Source: Dolichospermum compactum NIES-806 (GTDB taxonomy: Bacteria > Cyanobacteriota > Cyanobacteriia > Cyanobacteriales > Nostocaceae). From it: DNA of 64,000 bases. The notes beneath the pieces are model-generated. The model was not told where the DNA came from, made no database searches, and saw only the letters and a list, made by a program, of their open reading frames with translations. Both the position numbers and the translations under genes were made by a program. Below are positions 1-10,118 of the stretch, piece by piece; the first letter of the stretch is position 1, and each line of letters begins with the position of its first letter. The stretch covers positions 4,575,142 to 4,639,141 of the forward strand of contig NZ_AP018316.1 in assembly GCF_002368115.1 (NCBI RefSeq). The letters run 5' to 3'.

Positions 1-85
1 GCCATAACGACGATTTTCAATGCTAACCTACTTAGAATACAACAAAGTAACTTTCAACTTGAACATTCTGACTTTTTTTACACCA

Positions 86-553
86 ATGATTCAGTCCACA
101 CGGAGCTTATGGCACTTTGGACAAACGGTACTGGGTATTATATTCCGACACCCTATTACTGGTACAAGTATTATCCCTGTTTTACCTGATGGTCAAATTG
201 TCCTCATTAGACGAAAAGATGATGGTCGTTGGTCATTACCTGGTGGTATGGTGGATTGGGGAGAAGATGTTCCTCATGCAGTCCGTCGAGAATTGATAGA
301 GGAAACAGGGTTAGAAGTAGTCAAAATTCGCCGTTTAGTGGGAGTTTACTCTTCACCAGATCGTGATCCTCGGATTCATTCTATCTGTATTACTGTTGAA
401 GTTGAAGTTCAAGGAGAAATGGCAATCAAAGATACCTTAGAAGTTATGGAAATCCAAGCTTTTCCTCCTAGTTCTTTACCAAAACCAGATATGTCTCATG
501 ATCATTTTCGTCAGTTACAAGACTACTTAAATGGTTTAACAACACTTGCCTAA
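86..553 (+). CDS. NUDIX hydrolase
   Basis: Small hydrolase expected to cleave a nucleoside diphosphate linked to another moiety, probably in the cytoplasm. The Nudix box is complete: a GG-MVDWGED stretch followed by RRELIEETG, matching the G-x5-E-x7-R-E-x2-E-E-x-G signature that binds Mg. About 155 residues, the normal size for a single Nudix domain. An in-frame ATG at position 20 exists, but it adds 22 residues with no family look; I prefer the ATG at 86, which starts MIQSTRSLWHFGQ. The substrate cannot be told from the sequence. No operon partner is evident; the next gene starts about 220 bases downstream. Confidence 0.85.
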   Translation: MIQSTRSLWHFGQTVLGIIFRHPITGTSIIPVLPDGQIVLIRRKDDGRWSLPGGMVDWGEDVPHAVRRELIEETGLEVVKIRRLVGVYSSPDRDPRIHSICITVEVEVQGEMAIKDTLEVMEIQAFPPSSLPKPDMSHDHFRQLQDYLNGLTTLA

Positions 554-774
554 AAGATGGAAAATTCAAAATTTTGGGTTGGGAAATTATAGCAGGAGTC
601 AAGAGTCAGGAGTAAAAACCTGTTGTGGACGGAGTTTCATGAATACCTACGGTACGTTGACACGAACAATTCATGTCCTAACCACCTTGACCGTTGCTAT
701 AACTCCAAAGTCTATAATTGGAAATTGCACAACTTAGACAACTATTAGACAACTAAATTAGTAAATTAAAATAA

Positions 775-1632
<858 letters not shown>

Positions 1633-1688
1633 AGAAGGAAGAAGGAAGAATAGTCTTAAATCTAGGAAGGTAATTATTGGGATTAAGA

Positions 1689-2483
1689 CTAAATTGACTC
1701 TAAATATCGGCGTAATTTACTACTAAACCAATCAATCACTGTGACTACTACTAATAGCACTAACATCATGGTTGTGGCTTTGGTATATTCAAAACCATCT
1801 ATATAGCTTTTTAATTGAAATCCTATTCCCCCAGCACCAACTACTCCTAAAACCGAAGCAGCACGAATATTATATTCAAACATCCACAGGGTATAACCTA
1901 ATCCTAAAGGTAATATTTGTGGCAATATCCCATACTGAGCAATTTGTATTTTTGATGCCCCAATTACCTGTAAAGACTCTAAGGAATGATAATCTACTGA
2001 TTCTATAGCTTGTTGATAAAATTTAGCAAGATAGCCAATAGTATATATTGACAATGCCAATGTTCCAGCGGGTGCGCCTAAACCTGTAGCAGCTACAAAG
2101 ATTAAACCTAAGATAATTGAAGGCACGGAACGCACAGCATTTTGCAGTATGTTTGCTATCCATCTTAACCATAAAGGAGCGATATTATTAGAACTGGCTA
2201 TGGCAATTGGTAAGGATAAAACTGCACCTATGGATGTTCCCCAAACGGACATCTGCACGGTTTCAATTAATCCTTTAATGGCAATGTCTAATACTTGCAA
2301 GTTAGGAGGAAATAACCGATAAATAAAGTCTGTGATAAAAGGCCAGCTATCTTTTAATAATTTCAGATCAACTTTTAATCCTTGTAATGCCCAAATATAA
2401 ATTCCTATCATTAATAGGCAGACAAGTGAAGGCATAAACCAAGGATAACGATGAAAAATTTGTGAACTAGAAAATTTTTTCAT
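1689..2483 (-). CDS. phnE: Phosphonate/phosphite ABC transporter permease PhnE
   Basis: Inner-membrane permease of an importer for phosphonates or phosphite. Several hydrophobic segments; the binding-protein-dependent permease (EAA) loop is visible as ESLQVIGASKIQIAQYGILP, the site that contacts the ATPase. 264 residues, normal for PhnE. Last gene of the phnD-phnC-phnE set; 45 bases after phnC, so probably cotranscribed with it. No C-P lyase or phosphite dehydrogenase gene follows in the window, so the substrate cannot be decided between phosphonate, phosphite and phosphate. Confidence 0.88.
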   Translation of the reverse strand: MKKFSSSQIFHRYPWFMPSLVCLLMIGIYIWALQGLKVDLKLLKDSWPFITDFIYRLFPPNLQVLDIAIKGLIETVQMSVWGTSIGAVLSLPIAIASSNNIAPLWLRWIANILQNAVRSVPSIILGLIFVAATGLGAPAGTLALSIYTIGYLAKFYQQAIESVDYHSLESLQVIGASKIQIAQYGILPQILPLGLGYTLWMFEYNIRAASVLGVVGAGGIGFQLKSYIDGFEYTKATTMMLVLLVVVTVIDWFSSKLRRYLESI

Positions 2484-2528
2484 GGTTTAAATTACTCCAT
2501 ATAATTTTAATTATTTTACTTAGATAGG

Positions 2529-3323
2529 TTATGAAAATTGCTCTTGTAAATTTTCACATTTGCCATCATAAACTACTTTCCCACCATCTAAAATTATCGC
2601 TCTTTGAGCATATTCTGTAGCTAGAGCTAAGTCATGTAAAACGGTAATTATAGTTAATCCTTGTTGATGCAATTCTGATAAAGTTGCCATGACTTGTTGT
2701 GAGGCTACTACATCTAAACCGGTGGTGGGTTCATCGGCTAAAAGTATTTGTGGAGATTGCATTAATGCTCTAGCGATCGCTACTTTTTGTTGTTGTCCAC
2801 CACTTAATTTACTAGTTTTTTGATATGCTTGTTCTTTCAAACCTAGTTGTGTTAATAATTCTAAGGCTAATGTGCGATCGCGTTGCCCAAATCCAAATAA
2901 AGTTTGTCTCGTCTTTCTCACCCCCAATCTGCCACATAAAACATTATCAATTGCTGATAATTGGCGAATTAAACCCCCTCCCTGAAATAGCATTCCCACA
3001 TCTCGACGGATTTGCGGTAAGTTTTGCTCACCTACAGACACACCATTAATTTTAATTTCCCCCTTAATCAAGGGAACTAAACCGACAAGTGATTTTAATA
3101 ATGTTGATTTACCTGCCCCATTCAATCCTAACAAGACTACAAACTCACCTTGATTAATTTGGCAATTAATATTATTTAAAATCGGACGTTTTAAAGAAGC
3201 AATATAATCTGTTCGCAAATGACAACATTCAATAAAATTCACGTTACTTTTAGATAAATGATAATTTGTAATTACTTCAGATTTAAGTATCATAACTGGT
3301 TTTGTGAAAATTTCATCAAACAA
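2529..3323 (-). CDS. phnC: Phosphonate ABC transporter ATP-binding protein PhnC
   Basis: ATPase subunit energising the PhnE permease. Walker A GLNGAGKST (about residues 66-74), signature LSGGQQQK (174-181), Walker B LLADEP (195-200) followed by TTGLD are all intact. The first about 45 residues precede the ABC domain; a second in-frame ATG (3293, MILKSEV) could be the true start. The gene is separated from phnD by about 510 bases of repeated DNA, while phnE follows after 45 bases. Confidence 0.88.
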   Translation of the reverse strand: MFDEIFTKPVMILKSEVITNYHLSKSNVNFIECCHLRTDYIASLKRPILNNINCQINQGEFVVLLGLNGAGKSTLLKSLVGLVPLIKGEIKINGVSVGEQNLPQIRRDVGMLFQGGGLIRQLSAIDNVLCGRLGVRKTRQTLFGFGQRDRTLALELLTQLGLKEQAYQKTSKLSGGQQQKVAIARALMQSPQILLADEPTTGLDVVASQQVMATLSELHQQGLTIITVLHDLALATEYAQRAIILDGGKVVYDGKCENLQEQFS

Positions 3324-3626
3324 TCAATATTCTAATTCTCAATGCTGACCTTTCACCTAATGTAGGGGTAGCGCCCCCCTGACAGGTGTAGGTTTTTTAC
3401 ATTCTGGTGAGGGCAAGACTTGGGCGACAAGGTGGACAAGGTGACAAGGGAGGAAAACCCTACAGGATGATGTTTTTTGGCAACAATAACACACCGTTAA
3501 AAGACTATTGTGCGGATAAAATCTTCCTTGTCTACGTTCCCTCCAAGTCTTCCCAGTCTTGCCTTCACAGACAATATTAAAAACCTACCCTTGTGAGGTA
3601 GCGCCCCCGTGCCTACCCCGGTATTT
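3324..3626. other. Repeat-rich spacer between phnC and phnD
   Basis: No credible gene. It holds GC-rich cyanobacterial repeats: two copies of a TAGCGCCCCC motif (near 3370 and 3600) and the tail of the adjacent 37-bp array. Short open frames here are by-products of the repeats. The phnC promoter, if phnC is no longer read through from phnD, would have to lie here; I see no convincing -10/-35 pair. Confidence 0.6.
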
Positions 3627-3843
3627 GGGACAACACAGGGGGTTTGCCCAATTCCCCCATCAATCAGGGCAACCACAGGGGGTTTGCCCCTACTCCGATT
3701 CTTGGGCAACCACGGGGGGTTTGCCCCTACTCCGATTCTTGGGCAACCACAGGGGGTTTGCCCCTACCCCGATTCTTGGGCAACCACGGGGGGTTTGCCC
3801 CTACCCCGATTCTTGGGCAACCACAGGGGGTTTGCCCCTACTC
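3627..3843. repeat. 37-bp tandem repeat array overlapping phnD stop codon
   Basis: Five nearly identical 37-bp units start at 3667, 3704, 3741, 3778 and 3815, each beginning GGGCAACCAC and containing GGTTTGCCCC; a diverged sixth lies at 3627. Each unit can fold because GGGCAA pairs with TTGCCC. There are no unique spacers, so it is not a CRISPR array. The right-most unit supplies the TAG stop of phnD on the minus strand. Confidence 0.95.
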
Positions 3844-4809
3844 CATTCCCGCATTTTTCAAGGCTTCCCGCACTGGTTGAAGATGACGATTATGATCAAT
3901 CCTGACCAATTCTGTGGAATTATATAAACCGCTTAGTAATTGATTATTTTCTAATTTATTTAACTTCAGCAAGGCATTAATTAGCTTTTCTCTCATGACA
4001 ACTGGGACATCATCATCAATCGCAATACCATGAGCCGGAACACCAGAAATTTTATGTAATATCCTGACTTTATCTCTATTTTCAGCCGCCAAATATGGAG
4101 GGAAAAGAGCATATTCTGAAACTACAGCTACATCCGCTTGACCTCTAATTACAGCATCTAAGGCTTTACTATAATTTCCACCATAACTAACTTTACCAAA
4201 GAAGTTTTCCAAGCGATCACGGTTAGGAACAAAACCCTGTTTTACTAACTCACCCACTGGAAAAATAAATCCAGAACCAGATGTAGGAGAAGTAAAAGCA
4301 ATAGTTTTTCCCCTGAGTTTTTCTAAAGTTGCTTTGGGAGAATTCTTACTTTTTAATTGGCTGTTATTAGGAACAACAAAAATAGAATTATAAGTATATC
4401 TACCGGAGTAATTTTTACGAACTTCCGCCAAATATAACCGAGAATTTGCTAATTGTTCAGCCTTTAAAGCCGGACGGCTACTTAAAAATGCTACATCAGC
4501 CCTATTCGCTCTTAAAGCTTCTACTGCGGCTGTCTCATCACCTACTTGCGCCTTAACGGGTATCCCTATCTCCTTAGATAAAAAAGCAGCTACATTATTA
4601 GCTTTATTTTGCAAGTCTGTAGAATCAGAGCGACTAGAAAAAACTATAGTTAAAGGACTGATTTTCTGAGCAATTAAGCGTGGTGCTGGTTGATTGTTTA
4701 AAGGGTTAGCTATGGCTAGTTGGGTAGACTCCAAACCGCTTAACAGCATTCCTGTCAAGGCTAACAATCCGCCACCAACACCCCAAAAGCTTTTTTTACT
4801 CACTACCAT
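3838..4809 (-). CDS. phnD: Phosphate/phosphite/phosphonate binding protein PhnD
   Basis: Periplasmic substrate-binding protein of the importer. N-terminal signal-type segment with a hydrophobic stretch (GVGGGLLALTGMLLSGL) and then a PhnD-like fold: PLTIVFSSRSDS, the TSPTSGSGFIFP segment that in this family lines the oxyanion pocket, and GQADVAVVSEYA. 323 residues, normal. First gene of the set in transcription order. The final codons GME are followed by a TAG provided by the adjacent tandem repeat, so the native C-terminus may have been a little longer. A Pho-box with the usual 11-base period was not found upstream. Confidence 0.87.
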   Translation of the reverse strand: MVVSKKSFWGVGGGLLALTGMLLSGLESTQLAIANPLNNQPAPRLIAQKISPLTIVFSSRSDSTDLQNKANNVAAFLSKEIGIPVKAQVGDETAAVEALRANRADVAFLSSRPALKAEQLANSRLYLAEVRKNYSGRYTYNSIFVVPNNSQLKSKNSPKATLEKLRGKTIAFTSPTSGSGFIFPVGELVKQGFVPNRDRLENFFGKVSYGGNYSKALDAVIRGQADVAVVSEYALFPPYLAAENRDKVRILHKISGVPAHGIAIDDDVPVVMREKLINALLKLNKLENNQLLSGLYNSTELVRIDHNRHLQPVREALKNAGME

Positions 4810-5984
4810 TTTTTTACTCCACTAAGAATATTTTCAATACTTTTGCAAATTACTTGCAATTAACTCCATCAAAAACTATAGACTTTTTAAGAATATAAGT
4901 CAATAAGCAAAATTTTTTTACCCTGACCTTCCGTACTTCATTATGTAATATGCGTAAGTTTCCAAAATCTCATTAACAATAGTTAAATAAATAACATAAA
5001 TTACCAATAAACTTAAGTATTAATATGTAGTATAATGGCTATTAGAGACTTCCAATTAAAAAAATATCCCAAAATTTCTTGTGGTGCGGGCATACTTCGA
5101 CAAGCTCAGGGCATCGCAAGCTCACTGTAACACTTGTCGTTAGCGTAGCGTGGCGTTAGCCATAGTATGCCCATCCCACATTCCACAAGACTGGATAGTG
5201 TTTCGCTATCCCACAACTATAATCTAATAATATGCTATTAGTTTTATCCTAGATGCTATTTATCAGATAGATTATTCATAATGGCTGTATGATAAGCTTG
5301 AATTATATAAAATTAATAATACTTTTGATATTTATAACTTTTAGCAATTGCCTTTAGATTTTCTTAATAATTAATTGAGAATCTTTTCTATTTATCAACG
5401 AGGTTGCTATACTTTCAGCGATTTGCTATAATTTCAGAGAATTTCATAATTGGGTTGTTATTGTCAATTTTGGATCTTTCAGAAGATGTTAGTCTCAAAC
5501 CCTTTATTGACAGTAGTTTCAGAAATTAATTTCCCAGGCTAATACAAAACTTTACAAATTAATAGCTATTCCCTCAACAATTTTAGCCATGAATTTGCTC
5601 AGAAATGATCTAATTTGAGCGATCGCCAAAATTACCTATTGAAAAATTGACAAGAAAGTGATAAGCAACCTGTCAATATTATTAATTTTAGTGATATTTA
5701 GGGTTTGCTGAATAAGTAAGTAGTGAGATAGAATTAATTACACAATGTGATTGCGTAAGCGTTGCGCTGCTGCAAGCATTTCGCAAGGGTTGTGATTGCT
5801 TCCCTTCGCTCGCAATGACTGTAAATATTTTTGTCCAATTACTTAAGTACCTCTTTTTTCAACGTGGCTTTCAGGCTCTATCCCTTATGAAACAAGCTGT
5901 TTAGTCACCTTGTCACCCGTTAAGGCTGCACACTGAAATTATCTTCTCTCATTATAGGATCAATCATTCTGTGGACTTCTCTTA
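4810..5984. other. Long intergenic region, no gene seen
   Basis: About 1.2 kb without a credible coding frame. Contents: the phnD promoter region (AT-rich, 4810-5050); an imperfect inverted repeat around GGGCATACT / AGTATGCCC (5089-5172) enclosing the cyanobacterial repeat GCGTAGCGTGGCGTTAGCC (also at about 58622); a copy of TAGGGTTTGCTGAATAAGT at 5699-5717 that recurs at 9232-9250; and a GC-rich repeat near 5755-5820. The bases just before the insertion sequence read GSIILW in the forward frame and may be the last trace of the WD40 gene. Confidence 0.6.
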
Positions 5985-7397
5985 CTCACATCTTGCACCT
6001 GGAAATAGAGATGTCAAAACCACAACTACGTGCGAGTGGAATTAATCGCTGAATATCCAGTAAAATAAGAGACACAACTATATTGGGAAAAAGTGATTCA
6101 AGCGCAGTTTGTGCAGCGTTACCCCAATCAGGTGGTAATGGTAACTGAGTCTGCAAATAACTCCAGTGAGCTAGAAGATAAGCAGTTAAAGAAAGAATCA
6201 GCCAGCGATACATTCCCAAGATTGTACTTTGACCAAAACGGTGTAAACCGAAACGGTGTTTTGCAGTTTTAAACCAGCCCTCTATTTGCCACCGTCGTTT
6301 ACCCCACCATTTAATAGTGCTGGCTTTGAGAGGTCTAGTGGATAGAACAAAGCGTTTTTCTAACCTACCATCACGGTTGAGATAATACCAAGCCACGGTA
6401 ACAGGAAACTTTAAGCCAACCAAACGAACCTGTTGTCCTTGTTTGTGGAGATGTCGTAAAATTCTGCCATCAACTAATTTACGGTTAATCGCTAAACCTG
6501 TAATTGCATGATATTTAAGCTGACGGATACCGTGAAGAAATTCCGCACTACCAAAGGCTGTATCTGCCAAAATCATCACCTGAAAGTGTTTGGTTAGTAA
6601 TTTTGGCAAACGTTGGACTAATTTTAGTCCTAACTGTGCCTGTGACGGAGTACCTTTACATCTCCATACCCGGAAGTTCCAAGGAATTCGCCATCTTCCG
6701 ACTATCAAATATAGCACCACTAGATGCAATCCCCTCTTACCGTTATAGACGGAGATTAAATGCTCAAACTCTTTGAATTTTCCACGTTTTTCAAGAGTTG
6801 TCAGGTCAACAATTACCTGTAGAAACGGTCTCCGTCCTGGACTTGATTCAGATAAGGTCTTTAAAACGGTCTCTAATATTTGATGACGAACAGTACGAAT
6901 TAAATCCCGTGTTGACCAAGGGTTGAGATTTAAAAATCGGCTTAATGCACTTGAAGACTTTGTTTGAGAATGTTCAGGTAAGGGATGTCCCTCTGCTTCC
7001 AAAAATAGCCCCAGCATTGTTTCTAGGTTCTCTTTTTGGTACTTCGTAGGCATCAATTCTTTGAGGTTGTAAACTAAATCTTGGGCGTGGGCAAGCATTG
7101 TCTTGCTGTTTAGGAAATATACTTCACGCCCTTTTTCTCATATTTTGAGCTTAATAACCGCAAAACCCTACATTTTTCCTATATTTAACAAACTGACCAG
7201 TCAGGACACAACATTTGCACTGTCTTCATCCAGGAATTAAGTCCCTGAATCTAGTTTTTTGGCTTTTTACGTAAAAATACTTTTGCTATGTTATATATAC
7301 AACATTAAGCAACCTGGATTACTTCATTATCCACTGTCATATTTTTGTATTTATTATTTGTTCTCTACGGGTTTATTCGGTAGGTGCAAGATGTGAG
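5985..7397 (-). mobile_element. IS4-like insertion sequence with 16-bp terminal inverted repeats
   Basis: Bounded by a perfect 16-bp inverted repeat: CTCACATCTTGCACCT at 5985-6000 and its complement at 7382-7397. It contains one transposase gene on the minus strand whose stop codon lies inside the left repeat. About 300 bases between the transposase start and the right end carry no gene. I see no clear target-site duplication, so the insertion may be old or accompanied by a deletion. It lies at the 5' side of the broken WD40 gene. Confidence 0.85.
5986..7098 (-). CDS. IS4-type DDE transposase
   Basis: 370-residue transposase. The likely catalytic acids are in IVDLTT (first Asp), ILADTAFGS (second Asp) and RRWQIEGWFKTAKHRFG (Glu, with the R-x3-E-x6-K spacing of the IS4 group). 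The frame is complete, so the element could still be active. The start ATG at 7098 is followed by AHAQDLVYNLKELMP. Confidence 0.88.
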   Translation of the reverse strand: MLAHAQDLVYNLKELMPTKYQKENLETMLGLFLEAEGHPLPEHSQTKSSSALSRFLNLNPWSTRDLIRTVRHQILETVLKTLSESSPGRRPFLQVIVDLTTLEKRGKFKEFEHLISVYNGKRGLHLVVLYLIVGRWRIPWNFRVWRCKGTPSQAQLGLKLVQRLPKLLTKHFQVMILADTAFGSAEFLHGIRQLKYHAITGLAINRKLVDGRILRHLHKQGQQVRLVGLKFPVTVAWYYLNRDGRLEKRFVLSTRPLKASTIKWWGKRRWQIEGWFKTAKHRFGLHRFGQSTILGMYRWLILSLTAYLLAHWSYLQTQLPLPPDWGNAAQTALESLFPNIVVSLILLDIQRLIPLARSCGFDISISRCKM

Positions 7398-7750
7398 ACT
7401 AATGAATATCATCATGAATTAGAAATACCAACTACTGAAATTATGAAATTAGTTTGGTCAAATGATGGTAATTTATTAGCTCTAGATACCAGGACAGGTC
7501 AAATTTTTCTTTATGATCTCTCACAAAATTGTTTAGATCAGATTTTTCAAAGGGAAAAATCTAATATTAATGATATCAGGAATGGTTTAAATTTCAGTCA
7601 AGATCATGCTTATCTCGCTTTTAGTAGTGATAATGCTAAAGTGGAAATTTTGCATTTAGAAAGTAATACTTTTCTTGGTTCTTTAAAAGGACATCCTGTT
7701 CAACTCGTAGGTCTAATTTTTATGAAACAAGATCAACTAATAGTTACTAT
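7398..7750 (+). pseudogene. WD40-repeat protein, 5' fragment (cut by two insertion sequences)
   Basis: Open frame running from the right end of the first insertion sequence, through an ATG at 7443, to the left end of the second. It encodes WD40-like blades: KLVWSNDGNLLALDTRTG, QIFLYDLSQN, AYLAFSSDNAKVEIL, SLKGHPVQLVGLIF. The frame is already open upstream of the ATG, so the gene's original start was lost at the first insertion. The reading frame continues exactly into the fragment at 8935 once the second insertion sequence and one copy of its target duplication are removed. Confidence 0.85.
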
Positions 7751-8925
7751 CAGAAATGTTGAATAGCGTAATAAAACTTTACATATTGAAATAAACTTAG
7801 CCTATAAGTGCTATTTTTCATCTTATCCAAATAAGTTTTCTAAACCAATGAACATAACTTATTTCCTGACACATATAGGACTGAAGATAACGGAGTTTAT
7901 CTAATAAAGTTTTGCCAAATTCTTGCGGTATTTCTATTAGTTGCAATATCAAATAAGCGATTAAACAGCACATTATCTGAATTCTAATTCCATTCTCATT
8001 CTTTGTCATAAGTCTGTCTAACTTGAGGTGCATTTTTAAGAATTTCCATAACAATTCAATTTGCCATCTTTGTATGTAAATTTCCATAATCTCTTGATTA
8101 CTAACTTGCTCTTCTCCTTCATTTAATAAGTTTGTTGCTAAACGAAATTCACTCTTAGTTTCTATATCACAAAATGCTACTACTCTAATTTCCACTTCTC
8201 TTTCATCTTTGCCAACTTTACAATTACCATTTTCTAGCATTTCTAAAGTGACATTATTTTTAATTCTTAAGACAAAAGCTTTATTTTTTTGTTGTTTTAA
8301 TTCAGATATTCTTTCGGAGGATGCAAATCCTCTATCCATTATCCCTACTCCTTTTGACGGAATTGCTTCTACTGTTTCTTGTCCATATTTATGGTCATGT
8401 CCTTGCCCAAAATGAATCACCATTCCACCAACTTCTGATGTCAAACTATCTAACCCACAAAATAGTTTTACTTGATGATATCCTTGACTCCATAATAATT
8501 TACTTGTTAATGTAATAATTGTTGAATCTATAGGAAATAATGCTTGGGTTTCTTCCTTTCCTTTTTTCTTTCTCAGTTGATTGTTTAATTCAGTTATTAT
8601 CTCCAAAAATACTTGAGTATCTCTCTTTTTACTTGCCTTGGAAAAATTTGATATTTTTAAATCTATCCCTTGATTATTTAGTCTTTGAAATAAATCTCTC
8701 ATACTCACTATACTTTTATCCATGACATACTGTAACCACACTGATACAAATGAAAATGTGTCCAGAACTGGATAATCTTTTTTGGGCAATGGTTTCAATA
8801 TTGTTTTGACCACTTCTGGGAAATTCTTTAAGCGCATAATTTGATAATTCTTTATCTATATTTTTTTAGATTGTATCAAATTATGGTACTTTTTTTTAAT
8901 CTTTTCCTAACATTCAACACTTCTG
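7751..8925 (-). mobile_element. IS4-family insertion sequence with 9-bp target duplication
   Basis: 1175-bp element. Terminal inverted repeats CAGAAATGTTGAAT (7751-7764) and the complement of CAGAAGTGTTGAAT (8912-8925), one mismatch in 14. It is flanked by a perfect 9-bp direct duplication AGTTACTAT at 7742-7750 and 8926-8934, diagnostic of transposition. It carries one intact transposase gene and interrupts a WD40 gene. Confidence 0.96.
7818..8837 (-). CDS. IS4-family transposase
   Basis: 339-residue DDE transposase. Catalytic regions: FPIDSTIITL (first Asp), GIMDRGFAS (second Asp) and YIQRWQIELLWKFLK, which fits the IS4 signature Y-2-R-3-E-6-K exactly. The frame is complete. Together with the clean target duplication this suggests a recent, possibly still active insertion. 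Confidence 0.93.
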   Translation of the reverse strand: MRLKNFPEVVKTILKPLPKKDYPVLDTFSFVSVWLQYVMDKSIVSMRDLFQRLNNQGIDLKISNFSKASKKRDTQVFLEIITELNNQLRKKKGKEETQALFPIDSTIITLTSKLLWSQGYHQVKLFCGLDSLTSEVGGMVIHFGQGHDHKYGQETVEAIPSKGVGIMDRGFASSERISELKQQKNKAFVLRIKNNVTLEMLENGNCKVGKDEREVEIRVVAFCDIETKSEFRLATNLLNEGEEQVSNQEIMEIYIQRWQIELLWKFLKMHLKLDRLMTKNENGIRIQIMCCLIAYLILQLIEIPQEFGKTLLDKLRYLQSYMCQEISYVHWFRKLIWIR

Positions 8926-9229
8926 AGTTACTATTAGTTTGGATAGTACAGTGAGAATCTGGGAATTATTATCAGGAAAATGTCTCCATATTTTAACTGA
9001 TCATCAAGCACCTGTTACTAGTTTAACTATCGTGAATGAAGATACTTTTGCCACAGGTAGTGCCGATAGTACAATTAGAATTTGGGATGTGAATATGGCA
9101 AAATGTATACAAGTATTAACCAGCGATCGCCCCTACGAAGGTATGAATGTTTATAAAGCTACTGGTTTAACCTCATCCCAATTAGAAACATTGACAGGTT
9201 TGGGTGCGATCGCAAATTCCACGAATTAG
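8926..9229 (+). pseudogene. WD40-repeat protein, 3' fragment
   Basis: Continuation of the interrupted WD40 gene. Blades STVRIWELLSGKCLHIL, APVTSLTIVNEDTFATGS and STIRIWDVNMAKCIQVL are clear, and the C-terminus RPYEGMNVYKATGLTSSQ is the tail I associate with large cyanobacterial WD40 proteins (often NB-ARC/NACHT or CHAT fusions), so the natural 3' end is present. An ATG does not open the fragment in a gene-like way; expression as a separate protein is unlikely. Confidence 0.85.
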
Positions 9230-9231
9230 CA

Positions 9232-9250
9232 TAGGGTTTGCTGAATAAGT
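9232..9250. repeat. 19-bp direct repeat, partner at 5699-5717
   Basis: TAGGGTTTGCTGAATAAGT occurs identically at 5699-5717 and 9232-9250, bracketing the WD40 pseudogene and both insertion sequences. It could be a relict transposon end or a dispersed repeat. The remaining spacer to 9466 holds purine-rich repeats and no gene. Confidence 0.85.
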
Positions 9251-9466
9251 TGTCTGTGAAGGCAGGGAACAGGGAACTAATTTTTCCGGTTTCCCCGCTT
9301 TGGAAGGGGGGATTAAGGGGGGTAATTTAACTTGTGTGTACACGATAGCCTCTTAGGAGGAGAGGTAGGGAAGGGTGGTTAGGTTTCTGGAGATTATCTG
9401 TTTTATCTAATACTTTTCAAACAACCTCTTAACGCCCCTTCTGATTAATGAAGGGGATATGGGGTT

Positions 9467-9964
9467 TTACTTACATCCTAAAGATTGACGGGTATCTACA
9501 CCTGTTTTAGAATTTACACCACTAGCATTAACACAGATTTTTTTTACCTGTACCATATCTAAAATTGCATTGGTAAAATCAGCACCAGTGACATCAACTT
9601 TATCAAAAGTGGAACGCAACATCATCGCATCTGTAAAAACTGCATCACTTAAATCGGCATCTTTGAATCTTGATAAATAAGCAATTCCTTGACTAAAATC
9701 CACACCATGAAAATTTACAGCATCCAATAAAACACCGTTAAATACAGCACCACGTAAATCAGCATCGCTAAAATTAGTATTTTCTAATTTCACGCTTGTA
9801 AACTCAATCCCAATTAAACTTTGTCCAGAAAAGTCTTTCCCCCCGATTCCCTTATTTACAAGAGAATTAGTAACACTAGAAGAACTTGCTGCTTGCGCTG
9901 ATAGGGGAAACACAAACAACACTAGAGCTAAAATCACACTAGCCAAGATTGAGCGATACTTCAT
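9467..9964 (-). CDS. Exported pentapeptide-repeat protein
   Basis: 165 residues. A signal peptide (MKYRSILASVILALVLFVF, cleavage expected after SAQA) directs it across the plasma or thylakoid membrane. The mature part is a right-handed quadrilateral helix of A(D/N)LXX-type pentapeptides (ENTNFSDADLRGAVFNG, FKDADLSDAVFTDAM, TGADFTNAIL) ending with two Cys (KKICVNASG, SLGCK) that may form a disulfide. It resembles thylakoid-lumen pentapeptide proteins of plants and cyanobacteria; the function is unknown. Confidence 0.85.
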   Translation of the reverse strand: MKYRSILASVILALVLFVFPLSAQAASSSSVTNSLVNKGIGGKDFSGQSLIGIEFTSVKLENTNFSDADLRGAVFNGVLLDAVNFHGVDFSQGIAYLSRFKDADLSDAVFTDAMMLRSTFDKVDVTGADFTNAILDMVQVKKICVNASGVNSKTGVDTRQSLGCK

Positions 9965-10118
9965 AATTTTTGCTTAATAAATCTCAACAATTCCACCATT
10001 AATCATTAAACCGCAGGAAGGATGCAGAAGTGATTTTCTGCTAAATTAACAACGATCTCGTAGGATAGATAAATGTTGAGATGCGATCGCACGTAAACGT
10101 CAATATAAATAACTACCT

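Noticed and set aside
546..737. 63-residue open frame after the NUDIX gene
   Set aside because: Begins inside the NUDIX end, runs through the CAGGAGT-type repeat and has no gene-like composition.
3627..3843. CRISPR-like repeat array
   Set aside because: Units follow each other directly at 37 bases with no unique spacers, and no cas genes are present; it is a simple tandem repeat.
3559..3927. Several overlapping proline/glycine-rich open frames
   Set aside because: They are translations of the 37-bp array in three frames and of the phnD antisense strand.
4810..5050. Pho box upstream of phnD
   Set aside because: TTTAAC and GTTAAT motifs are present on the minus strand but spaced 10 bases apart, not the 11-base period of the cyanobacterial Pho box.
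9965..10118. Glycine riboswitch before gcvT
   Set aside because: The leader is only about 150 bases and lacks the conserved purine-rich core of glycine aptamers.
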